A stretch of DNA of 64,000 bases, taken from the NCBI GenBank assembly GCA_015064185.1, contig SVSS01000001.1, positions 68,910 to 132,909 on the forward strand, given 5' to 3'. Shown here piece by piece: positions 56,992-64,000 of the stretch (the first letter of the stretch is position 1; every line of letters starts with the position of its first letter). Below the pieces are notes generated by a model that was given only the letters and a program-made list of their open reading frames with translations, searched no databases and was not told the DNA's origin. This DNA comes from Oscillospiraceae bacterium (GTDB lineage Bacteria > Bacillota > Clostridia > Oscillospirales > CAG-272). The position numbers were made by a program, and so were the translations under genes.

Positions 56992-58944
56992 TTATACGCC
57001 GATCTCCTCGTATATTTCAAGCAGACGCTCCTCTGCTTCGGTTTTTCTCGCATCAAGTGTGGCGGCTCGCTCATAGTCGCTGGCGGCAGCGCCGTAAAGC
57101 TCCTCGTCAATGCTTGCAAGCTCTGCTTCAAGGCTTTCAGCTTCTTTTTTCAGCCGTGCAATACGTGCGCGCTCACGGCGCTCCTCGGCGGCGCTTTGCT
57201 TGCGTGCAAGATACTCCGCTTTGTTACTGCTTTGGGGGGTGATCGCATCATGCGCTTCTTGCGTTTCCTGCATACGCGCTATACGGTCGCGCTTAAACTC
57301 CAAAAACTCACTGTAACCGCGCCCCTTGCTTGTCACATGATAGTCAAGCAGATCTCCGTCACCCGTTTGGGGCTTTAGCGCCAAAACACGGGTGGCTAGC
57401 TTGTCCATAAAATAGCGGTCGTGCGATACGGCAAGCACGGTGCCGTCAAATGCGTCAAGTGCCGCCTCCAACGCTTCTCGTGAATCAATATCAAGGTGGT
57501 TGGTCGGCTCGTCTAGCACCAGCAGGTTAACATGTGAAAGAATCAGCTTTGCGAGCGTTAGACGTGCACGCTCACCGCCCGAAAGCACCGATACGGTGCG
57601 AAAAACATCCTCTCCTACAAAGCAAAACAGCGCAAGCGTGCTCCTGATCTCGGTTTCGGTGAGATTGGGGTAAGCAGACCAAAGCTCCTCAAGCACGGTG
57701 TTTTGAGAAGTGAGGTTTTGGTTTTCCTGATCGTAATATCCGATCTCTACATTGTAGCCCAGCTCCACGCGCCCCGCCGTTGGCTGCTGCTTGCTAAGCA
57801 AGAGCTTTAACAGCGTTGATTTTCCGCACCCATTAGGGCCGGTAATAAACATGCGGTCGTTTTTTCGGAGCAAAAAGTCGATCCCGTTAAACAGCCTTTT
57901 TTCGCCAAATGCCATTGATAATCCACGTGCCGAAAGCACCTCGTTTCCGCTTTGCGTTGCTTCTCTAAAGCTCATGCGAATTGCCTTTGGGGCATCCTTG
58001 GGCTTTTCAAGGCGTTCTATTTTGGCAAGCTGCTTTAGGCGCGATTCAGCCGCGATGATGTTGCGTTCTCTGTTCCATTGGCGCTGCTGCGCAATATATG
58101 CTTCCTGCCGTGCAATTTCCTTTTGCTGGTTTTTGTAATGCCGCTCAGCAATTTCGCGGTCAATCCGTCGCTTTTCTGCAGATGCGGTGTAGCCGCCGTT
58201 GTAGAGCGTGGCACGTGCGTGCTCCAGCACCAAGGTCTTATTTGTGACACGGTCAAGAAAATAGCGGTCATGCGAGATCACAAGCACGCATTTTTTGTAC
58301 TGCGAAAGAAAGCTTTCAAGCCAATAAAGGGTATCAATATCAAGGTGGTTGGTCGGCTCGTCAAGCAGCAAAATGTCGGGCTCGCGCGCAAGCTGACGGG
58401 CAAGTGCAAGGCGTGTACGCTGACCGCCTGAAAGGGTAGACAAGGGCTGATTCATCTCTCGCTCGTCAAAGCCCATTCGCTTTAGCACCGATGCTGCGCG
58501 CGTGCGGAATTGGGGGCCGCCGTCCTGTATAAATTTATCGTGCTGCTCGGTATAGGCGGCAGTCAGTGCGGCATACGCGGGGGTGTTTGCCTCGCTTTCT
58601 CTTACACGCAGGTCAAATTCCAGCTCCTCCAACCGTTTTTCCGCAAGAAGCAGCTCGGGAAAAGCGGCAATCATTTGCAAAAGCGCGGTGTCGCCGGCTG
58701 CCTCATCTATTTCAAAGGCGTCGTCTTGCCGTACAAAGCCAACTGTTTTCCCGTTGCCGATAAACACGTTACCGCTATCGGGCAAAAGCTCTTGTGTAAT
58801 AACCTTAAATAGCGTAGATTTGCCGCAACCGTTCACACCGATCACGCCAAGTCTGTCATTTTCGCCAAGCGAAAAGCTTACGCGATCGAGCAGGGTACGC
58901 ACACCAAACGAGAGCGAAAGGTCACAAACGCTCAAAACCGTCAT
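56992..58944 (-). CDS. ABC-F family ATPase (Uup/YdiF-like)
   Basis: A 650-residue soluble protein with two ABC domains in tandem: Walker A GVNGCGKST (about 35-43) and GPNGCGKST (about 350); signatures LSGGQRTRLALA and LSGGERARLTLA; Walker B ILLLDEPTNHLD and LVLDEPTNHLD. The ~80-residue linker is charged, and the C-terminal ~85 residues are a coiled coil of Uup/YdiF type. No membrane segment. ABC-F proteins act on the ribosome, in translation control or antibiotic protection. The ATG at 58944 has AGAGGA upstream. Confidence 0.92.
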   Translation of the reverse strand: MTVLSVCDLSLSFGVRTLLDRVSFSLGENDRLGVIGVNGCGKSTLFKVITQELLPDSGNVFIGNGKTVGFVRQDDAFEIDEAAGDTALLQMIAAFPELLLAEKRLEELEFDLRVRESEANTPAYAALTAAYTEQHDKFIQDGGPQFRTRAASVLKRMGFDEREMNQPLSTLSGGQRTRLALARQLAREPDILLLDEPTNHLDIDTLYWLESFLSQYKKCVLVISHDRYFLDRVTNKTLVLEHARATLYNGGYTASAEKRRIDREIAERHYKNQQKEIARQEAYIAQQRQWNRERNIIAAESRLKQLAKIERLEKPKDAPKAIRMSFREATQSGNEVLSARGLSMAFGEKRLFNGIDFLLRKNDRMFITGPNGCGKSTLLKLLLSKQQPTAGRVELGYNVEIGYYDQENQNLTSQNTVLEELWSAYPNLTETEIRSTLALFCFVGEDVFRTVSVLSGGERARLTLAKLILSHVNLLVLDEPTNHLDIDSREALEAALDAFDGTVLAVSHDRYFMDKLATRVLALKPQTGDGDLLDYHVTSKGRGYSEFLEFKRDRIARMQETQEAHDAITPQSSNKAEYLARKQSAAEERRERARIARLKKEAESLEAELASIDEELYGAAASDYERAATLDARKTEAEERLLEIYEEIGV

Positions 58945-59128
58945 GGGGATCCTCTTTCCACAGGTAACGACAAGCGTCGTTTTAACTGTTAACATAATAA
59001 TAGCAAAAAAATGCGAGCGCAGCCACACCTTTATTGTCAACAATGGGTGAGCGCTCCACATATTTTGCCGAAACATAAATATTATAAAAGAAATGGCTCT
59101 TGGTTGTCAAGGGCGGAAGGGAGAGAAA

Positions 59129-59320
59129 GTGGGGAAAAGGTGCTATTTGTGCGGTGGGAGATTGCCATCGGGTGAGGTATGCTTTAGCCTTGGCGTACGT
59201 AGCGTTTGCAGCGATTGCGCGGACGGTATCACTACCGAGGATCTTATGCACGTAACAGGTACGGGCACCGCGCGTGCCATGCTTGCGGCGCTTGGATTTG
59301 AGAAAAACGTGATATTTTAA
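59129..59320 (+). CDS. Small zinc-ribbon protein
   Basis: A 63-residue protein from GTG 59129, with GGGAGAG upstream. CYLCGG and CSDCAD give a CxxC-CxxC zinc ribbon; the rest has no known fold. It has no clear terminator and lies just upstream of the ylxM promoter. Function unknown; an ATG at 59093 would add 12 unlikely residues. Confidence 0.65.
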   Translation: MGKRCYLCGGRLPSGEVCFSLGVRSVCSDCADGITTEDLMHVTGTGTARAMLAALGFEKNVIF

Positions 59321-59349
59321 AGAAAATTATGAAAAAAGCAAAAAAGCTC

Positions 59350-59401
59350 TTGACAAGGGCGCGAGGATATGTTATACTCTGTAAAGTAATTTGCTTTACA
59401 G
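59350..59401 (+). promoter_or_regulatory. Promoter of ylxM-ffh with a downstream dyad
   Basis: TTGACA (59350-59355) and TATACT (59373-59378), 17-bp spacer, are followed directly by the perfect dyad CTGTAAAG (59379-59386) and CTTTACAG (59394-59401), spanning the predicted start. It could be a repressor site or a 5' stem protecting the mRNA. Confidence 0.75.
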
Positions 59402-59410
59402 GGTGAGATT

Positions 59411-59755
59411 ATGTTTGAAAAAAATCTGCAATTAGCGGAGCTTATCGACGTGTATGCTGAGTTGCTTACCGACCGACAGCAGCGTCTGCTTGATCTTTAC
59501 TACAATCAAGATCTTTCTCTTGGCGAAATTGCAGACGACGTTGGCATTTCGCGTCAAGGCGTGCGTGATAGCTTAAAAAAAGCAGAGCGTGAGCTTTACT
59601 TTTTTGAAAGCAGGCTTCACCTCGTGGCACGCGAGAGCGCGGTGCGTGAGGCAGGGGCGCGACTCCTTGCCCTCACCGAAAACGATCAACAAACGGCAAG
59701 TGCGGCAAAAGCTCTGATCGCTGCGGCGAGCGGGGAAACGGTCGAGGAGCTGTAA
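59411..59755 (+). CDS. ylxM: YlxM/p13-like DNA-binding protein of the SRP operon
   Basis: A 114-residue helical HTH protein: LTDRQQRLLDLYYNQDLSLGEIADDVGISRQGVRDSLKKAERELYFFE is the sigma-region-4-like HTH of the YlxM family. It sits 40 nt upstream of ffh, its usual neighbour in Firmicutes. A role in SRP expression or assembly is presumed; direct evidence in the family is limited. Confidence 0.9.
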   Translation: MFEKNLQLAELIDVYAELLTDRQQRLLDLYYNQDLSLGEIADDVGISRQGVRDSLKKAERELYFFESRLHLVARESAVREAGARLLALTENDQQTASAAKALIAAASGETVEEL

Positions 59756-59794
59756 ACGCAATACCGAAAAACAAAACAGAGAGGCGGCAATCAA

Positions 59795-61129
59795 ATGTTT
59801 CAAAGCTTAACCGAGAAATTGAATAACGCCTTTAAATTCTTTCGCAACAAGGGTAAGCTCACAGAGGCTGACGTTAAGGCTGGCATGCGCGAGATCAAGC
59901 TTGCGTTGCTTGAGGCGGATGTAAACTTCAAGGTCGTAAAGGACTTTATCAAAATGGTTTCCGAGCGTGCGGTGGGCGCTGAGGTCATGGAATCTCTGCT
60001 TCCCGCACAGCAGATCGTAAAGATCGTAAATGAGGAGCTTGTAAAGCTCATGGGCACCTCACAGGCAAAGCTCACCATAGCACCCAAGCCCCCAACGGTC
60101 GTCATGATGGTTGGCTTACAGGGTGCAGGTAAGACCACACATGCCGGCAAGCTTGCGGGCATGTATAAAAAGCAGGGCAAAAAGCCGCTTTTGGTGGCGT
60201 GTGACGTTTACCGTCCCGCTGCGATCAAGCAGCTGCAGATCCTTGGTGAAAAGCTGGATATTCCCGTGTATGCACCGGGGGATAAGGAAAAGCCCGTTAA
60301 GATCGCAAAGGAAGCACTAAAGCTTGCCGCCAAGAACGGCTATGATATGGTGTTTATCGATACGGCAGGCCGTTTGCACATTGATGAAACACTTATGGGC
60401 GAGCTGCAGGATATCAGACGTGCAGTCGATCCTACCGAGATCCTGCTGACGATCGACGCTATGATCGGTCAGGACGCCGTTACCGTTGCAGAGCACTTTA
60501 ACGAGCAGCTTGACGTGACGGGTGTGATCCTCACAAAGCTTGACGGTGATACCCGCGGCGGTGCGGCGCTTTCGGTGCGCCACGTGACGGGCAAGCCCAT
60601 CAAATTTATCGGTGTGGGTGAAAAGCTTGATGCGATCGAGCCCTTTTATCCCGACCGTATGGCAAGCCGTATCCTTGGCATGGGCGATGTGCTCTCGCTC
60701 ATTGAAAAGGCAGAGCAAGCGTTTGACCAAAAGCAGGCGGCTGAGCTTGAAAAGAAGATACGTGCCGCCACTTTTACGCTTGACGATTATCTTGATCAGT
60801 TTGCTCAGATAAAAAAGATGGGCAATATTGAAAGCCTGATGGGCATGATGCCGGGTGTTAAGCCCGGGGCACTGAAGGATGCCAAGATCGATGAAAAGCA
60901 GATAGCGCGCACTGAGGCGATCATCAAATCGATGACCAAGCGTGAGCGTGAGCGTCCCGAGATCATCAACGCATCCCGTAAAATGCGTATTGCAAAAGGC
61001 AGTGGCACCACGGTAGAGGATGTCAACAAGCTTTTAAAGCAGTTTGATGGCGTGCGCAAGATGATGAAGCAGCTGACAAGCCCCGGTGGCAAGCGGTCGC
61101 TTTTCGGTAAGATGAAACTTCCGTTCTGA
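59795..61129 (+). CDS. ffh: Signal recognition particle GTPase
   Basis: A 444-residue protein that binds signal sequences and SRP RNA and targets ribosomes to the membrane. N domain (1-90), G domain with GLQGAGKTTHAGKLA, DVYRPAAIKQL, DTAGRLHID and TKLDGDTRGGAALS, and a Met-rich M domain (about 300-444; GNIESLMGMMPGVK and the RNA-binding SKRERERPE/GSGTTVEDVN segments). All parts complete. AGAGAGGCGG precedes the ATG. Confidence 0.97.
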   Translation: MFQSLTEKLNNAFKFFRNKGKLTEADVKAGMREIKLALLEADVNFKVVKDFIKMVSERAVGAEVMESLLPAQQIVKIVNEELVKLMGTSQAKLTIAPKPPTVVMMVGLQGAGKTTHAGKLAGMYKKQGKKPLLVACDVYRPAAIKQLQILGEKLDIPVYAPGDKEKPVKIAKEALKLAAKNGYDMVFIDTAGRLHIDETLMGELQDIRRAVDPTEILLTIDAMIGQDAVTVAEHFNEQLDVTGVILTKLDGDTRGGAALSVRHVTGKPIKFIGVGEKLDAIEPFYPDRMASRILGMGDVLSLIEKAEQAFDQKQAAELEKKIRAATFTLDDYLDQFAQIKKMGNIESLMGMMPGVKPGALKDAKIDEKQIARTEAIIKSMTKRERERPEIINASRKMRIAKGSGTTVEDVNKLLKQFDGVRKMMKQLTSPGGKRSLFGKMKLPF

Positions 61130-61187
61130 CGGATTTTTTATAAACAATAAATTAAAATAAAACACAAAAACAAAGGAGATTTTTACC

Positions 61188-61424
61188 ATGGTTAAGATCA
61201 GACTCACCCGTACGGGTAAGACTCACAGCCCCGCATACCGTATCGTTGTTGCAGATCAGCGCTCTCCCCGCGACGGTCGCTTCATCGAGGAGATCGGTCA
61301 CTACAACCCCAAGTCCAAGGAGCTGGCAGTGAATGCCGATGCTGCAAAGAAGTGGCTTGGCAACGGTGCACAGCCCACTGAGACCGTAAAGGTACTGCTG
61401 ACCAAAGCCGGCGTGATCGGTTGA
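61188..61424 (+). CDS. rpsP: Ribosomal protein S16
   Basis: A 78-residue 30S protein: [40 protein letters not shown] is the S16 signature. Ribosome site AAAGGAG. It follows ffh in the usual Firmicutes order ylxM-ffh-rpsP-khpA. Confidence 0.98.
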   Translation: MVKIRLTRTGKTHSPAYRIVVADQRSPRDGRFIEEIGHYNPKSKELAVNADAAKKWLGNGAQPTETVKVLLTKAGVIG

Positions 61425-61440
61425 TCGCGCGGAGCGTTGT

Positions 61441-61680
61441 ATGTTGAGCCTCAAAGAAATCCTGGTTGATATTGCCGCCGCTATCGTGGATCATCCCGAT
61501 GACGTGGTTGTAACCGAGCAGGAAGAAAACAACGAAGTAACGCTGACTTTGAGCGTACATGCCGACGACATGGGCATGGTTATCGGCCGTCACGGTCGCA
61601 TTGCTAAGGCAATCCGTTCCGTTATGAAGGCGGCAGCAGGTAGCTGTGGCAAAAAAGTGAACGTCGATATCAAAGACTAA
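61441..61680 (+). CDS. khpA: KH-domain RNA-binding protein KhpA
   Basis: A 79-residue protein with one KH domain: VHADDMGMVIGRHGRIAKAIRSVMKAAA contains the GxxG loop (IGRHGR). In Firmicutes KhpA pairs with KhpB and affects cell size and RNA metabolism. It lies 16 nt after rpsP; terminator follows. Confidence 0.95.
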   Translation: MLSLKEILVDIAAAIVDHPDDVVVTEQEENNEVTLTLSVHADDMGMVIGRHGRIAKAIRSVMKAAAGSCGKKVNVDIKD

Positions 61681-61683
61681 AAG

Positions 61684-61728
61684 AGAAAAGAGCGCGTCGC
61701 CCAACGGGCGACGCGCTCTTTTCTTTTT
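61684..61728 (+). terminator. Terminator of the ylxM-ffh-rpsP-khpA operon
   Basis: A 19-bp stem AGAAAAGAGCGCGTCGCCC with its complement (61706-61724) over AAC, followed by a T-run. It also faces the convergent PHP gene. Confidence 0.9.
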
Positions 61729-61737
61729 TTGCTGTAA

Positions 61738-62565
61738 TTAATATAATAACGTAGCAATCTCATCCTCAACGATGCCATTTTCCGTCAGGCGCGATACGTG
61801 TGTGAAGCCGATATCGGCAAGCATGCGCAGCATTTCGGGGAACTGAAAGGCGATCTTGTCTGGGTGGTGCGCATCCGAGGAAAGAATGACCTTGCCGCCA
61901 AGCTCTCGTATCAGCGGCAGGAATTTGGGGTGTGGGTAGGGTACGGAGCGCAGCCCACGAATGACCGCGCCCATGTTGATCTCAAGCAGGGGCACGTGCT
62001 TGATCGTCTCAGAAAGTGCCTCGCGTACTACGGCAAGATACGCCTCGTCATCCTCATCAACGGTTTGGTGCTTGGTGAGTAGGTCAAAATGTCCCATAAA
62101 GGTCGGCTTGTTCTTTTCAGCGTGGGTGACGACTTGCTCAAAATATGCCTTGGCAAAGTCGAGGCGGTTGCCGCCAAACACGTGCTCAATGCCGCCAAAC
62201 ACCTTTTCGGGCTGGCTGTCAACGGGAAAAATGTCGCCGTTTTTGCGAATGATGTAATGGACAGATCCAATGGTGTAGTCGTAGCGCTCGCGCTCAATTT
62301 CAGAGCCATAGTCCCATTCAATGCCTAAAAGAACGGGGAAGTTGTGTAGCTCTCGCGCCTTTTTTTGCGCCTCGCGTACCGTCGGCTCGTATTTTTCAAT
62401 GTTCGTTTCGGGGCGCATGCAATAGCGCAGGTCAAAGGGTGTCATGCTGTGGTCAGAAATGCCGAGTGCCAAAAGCCCCTTGGCTCTTGCGCTATCGACC
62501 ATTTCCTCAACCGTGCCAAAGCCGTCCGAAAAAATTGTGTGTGTATGGAAATCACCGAATGCCAT
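61738..62565 (-). CDS. PHP-domain phosphatase, histidinol-phosphatase-like
   Basis: A 275-residue protein. The PHP signature DFHTHTIFSDGFGTVEEMVDSARAKGLLALGISDHS, then LLGIEWDYG (Glu ligand), TFMGHFDLL and KVILSSDAHHPDKI complete the trinuclear metal site. Overall pattern is of the HisK-type histidinol phosphatase, which dephosphorylates histidinol phosphate in histidine synthesis; no his genes are near, so a broader phosphatase role is possible. Confidence 0.83.
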   Translation of the reverse strand: MAFGDFHTHTIFSDGFGTVEEMVDSARAKGLLALGISDHSMTPFDLRYCMRPETNIEKYEPTVREAQKKARELHNFPVLLGIEWDYGSEIERERYDYTIGSVHYIIRKNGDIFPVDSQPEKVFGGIEHVFGGNRLDFAKAYFEQVVTHAEKNKPTFMGHFDLLTKHQTVDEDDEAYLAVVREALSETIKHVPLLEINMGAVIRGLRSVPYPHPKFLPLIRELGGKVILSSDAHHPDKIAFQFPEMLRMLADIGFTHVSRLTENGIVEDEIATLLY

Positions 62566-62639
62566 GATAAACCTCCGCGGTCATCGTTTAATGAATATTA
62601 CAAGTATAGCATAAACAGAAATAAAAAACAAGCCATTTT

Positions 62640-62967
62640 AAATCAAAACACAAAAACGGATGCAAGCACATCCGTTTTGGTATTAGTGCCTTCAGGCACC
62701 CCCGCACGAAGTGCGAAACAGACAACCACCCGCTATGCGGGTGGTGAGGTGTAGCCGTCATAGCGGCGTGTTCGAGTTTTGCAACGAGCCGCATAAACGC
62801 GCTTCGCGCTACACCTCATCCGTCAGCCTTCGGCTGCCACCTTCTCCTCAAGGAGAAGGCATTTTTGCAGACAGCTTTTGAAAGCAAAAGCCAGCGGCTT
62901 GAGCCGCCGCTGGCTGGTACTATTGGGCTTTTAGCCCTAGTGCAAACCACCCGTTTGACGGGTGGTT
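62640..62967. repeat. Hairpin-rich repeat element that runs into the GH20-like gene
   Basis: About 330 bp made of successive hairpins: AAAACGGATG/CATCCGTTTT (62653-62678), ACCACCCGC-TAT-GCGGGTGGT (62725-62745), CGCGCTTCGCGC, CAGCCTTCGGCTG, CCTTCTCC/GGAGAAGG, GCCAGCGGC/GCCGCTGGC, GGGCTTTTAGCCC and ACCACCCGT-TTG-ACGGGTGGT (62946-62966). The two ACCACCCG hairpins flank the centre as related ends. The PHP phosphatase lies left; the right end lies inside the truncated GH20-like frame. Such repeats are dispersed in gut Clostridia genomes (from general knowledge). Confidence 0.7.
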
Positions 62968-63788
62968 GTGATTGCCATCGACATGGTCTTCAGGGAAAAG
63001 GCGTTGTTGGAGGCAAAGCCCACCCACGTTCTCGCACCGCCCGCAAACCAGGTCTCGCCGGGGAAGCGCTCGTGCATTTCGAGCATCGCGTCGTAGAGCT
63101 CTTTGGTTTCGCTGTAATAATCCCAATAAATGAGATCCACACCCTCGGGGCGAGAGGCAACGATGTCGTCGGTAATAACGGTGCGGTCGGTGGTGAAGTA
63201 TCTGCCGTGGTTGGCAAGGCGGAAGAACATATCCGACCACATAATGGGCTTAAGCTCGTATTTCTTGGTCAGTGCGAGCACGCGGTCAAGGTGGCGGCGG
63301 ATGATGTCAAAGCGGTTTTGAAAGCCGTTTTTGTCAAGATATTTGCCAAGACCTAACATGTGCGCTTCATCCATGCCGATGTTTATGATATTTGTAGTGA
63401 AGCATTCCTTCACGCTTTTGAACATGTTTTCAATGAGCTCGTAGGTGCACTCCTCGCCGACCATTAAAATATCATCGGTGTCCTTGATCGCCACGTAGTT
63501 TTTCCACATAAAGATCTGATTGAGGTGCGCGAGCACCTGAATGCAGGGGATGACCTCAATGCCGATCGAGTCACAGTATGCAACGATATCCTTTAGCTCC
63601 TTTTGCGAATATCTGCCGCGCAGATATCCGAAATAAGGCTCGCCGGGCACCTCGTAGGTGTCCTCGGTGTAGAGCTGGATCATGTTATATCCAAGTTTTT
63701 TGATGGTTGCGGCGTATTTCTTTACCTCGTCGGGCTTCATTACACCGTTTCTCGACATGTCGAGCATCACGCCAAAACGTTTTCCCAT
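62937..63788 (-). pseudogene. GH20-like glycosidase truncated by a repeat element
   Basis: The 283-residue frame begins MGKRFGVMLDMSRNGVMKP, the start typical of a GH20-like family of roughly 600 residues, and has the catalytic pair GMDEAHMLGLG. It runs in frame to FSLKTMSMAITT and then into sequence of the hairpin repeat, where a TAG at 62937 ends it. The C-terminal half of the enzyme is missing. GH20 enzymes release N-acetylhexosamine from glycans; loss of the second half of the barrel should abolish activity. The ATG at 63788 is preferred; a TTG at 63809 would add seven residues. Confidence 0.8.
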
Positions 63789-63813
63789 GGCAAGATTTCT
63801 TTTTGTCAAATAA

Positions 63814-64000
63814 TTAAATGATGCGGTTGGGGCTTGCTACGTGCCACCAACGGGGGATTCTCGGCATATCAAATTCATCAGTGAGATAGCCGTGTCCGCG
63901 GTAGGGAAGCAGATCCTCATCAAGCTCTGAAACAGCAGCTTCATCTCCGTTCAGGTAAGCAAGCAAACGGTCGCGGCAGTTCGCGAGGCGAAGGAGCAGG
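63814..64000 (-). CDS. C-terminal end of a second GH20-like glycosidase (partial)
   Basis: The last 61 codons before a TAA at 63814-63816 read LRLANCRDRLLAYLNG and end in RWWHVASPNRII, which I associate with the C-terminus of the same GH20-like family. The start lies beyond the window edge. Its stop is 25 nt before the ATG of the truncated gene, so two related glycosidases were in tandem. Confidence 0.65.
   Translation of the reverse strand, partial: LLLRLANCRDRLLAYLNGDEAAVSELDEDLLPYRGHGYLTDEFDMPRIPRWWHVASPNRII

Overview
The window reads as a chromosomal segment of an anaerobic, spore-forming member of the Clostridia (Firmicutes), probably a gut organism. The evidence is a small acid-soluble spore protein, T-box leaders on tyrS and thrS, an IspH-S1 fusion, GlpP-type antitermination, rubrerythrin and ferritin-like proteins, fermentative enzymes (acetate kinase, L-lactate dehydrogenase) and many TTGACA/TATAAT-type promoters. 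No rRNA, CRISPR array, transposase or clear prophage was seen. The assignment rests on gene content only; no species is claimed.

Layout. 1-7.9 kb: tail of a transglutaminase-like protein, tyrS with its T-box, then a tightly coupled operon (RpiR-type regulator, BaiN-like flavoprotein, cmk, plsC, ispH-rpsA). 8-14.3 kb: an mgsA-like gene with altered catalytic residues, thrS with a T-box, a sigma factor translationally overlapped with a membrane-anchored leucine-rich-repeat protein, and a collapsed GH28 remnant. 14.5-19.5 kb: ackA-gpmI, divergent tmcAL, two small proteins. 19.6-22.6 kb: tRNA-Pro and tRNA-Leu, two tandem structured repeat units that each end in a copy of the tRNA-Leu tail plus a strong terminator, a serine hydrolase, and a roughly 510-nt non-coding transcript on the minus strand. 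22.6-34.5 kb: NSS transporter, ABC ATPase-permease fusion, rubrerythrin, a 277-bp inverted-repeat element, GNAT, a MurE-like ligase pair, and two membrane proteins. 34.5-42.6 kb: one 2669-residue surface protein with 17 copies of a 71-residue coiled-coil unit. 43-52.7 kb: SDR, SASP, Na/Pi transporter, HTH-ATPase-DUF4325 regulator, ldh, ferritin-like protein, typA, PHP, DegV. 52.8-56.5 kb: glpP and a three-gene flavoprotein set. 56.6-62.6 kb: ABC-F ATPase, zinc-ribbon protein, ylxM-ffh-rpsP-khpA, PHP phosphatase. 62.6-64 kb: a hairpin-rich repeat that has truncated a GH20-like gene, followed by the tail of a second GH20-like gene.

Functionally the core genes cover translation, SRP targeting, lipid and isoprenoid synthesis and fermentation. 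The accessory genes point to surface adhesion and host or plant glycan use, with two degraded glycosidases. The most unusual content is non-coding: the 21.77-22.28 kb transcript, with a clean promoter, three ~60-nt repeats and a terminator, and the 19.88-20.33 kb tandem units, whose helices are preserved by compensatory changes between the two copies.
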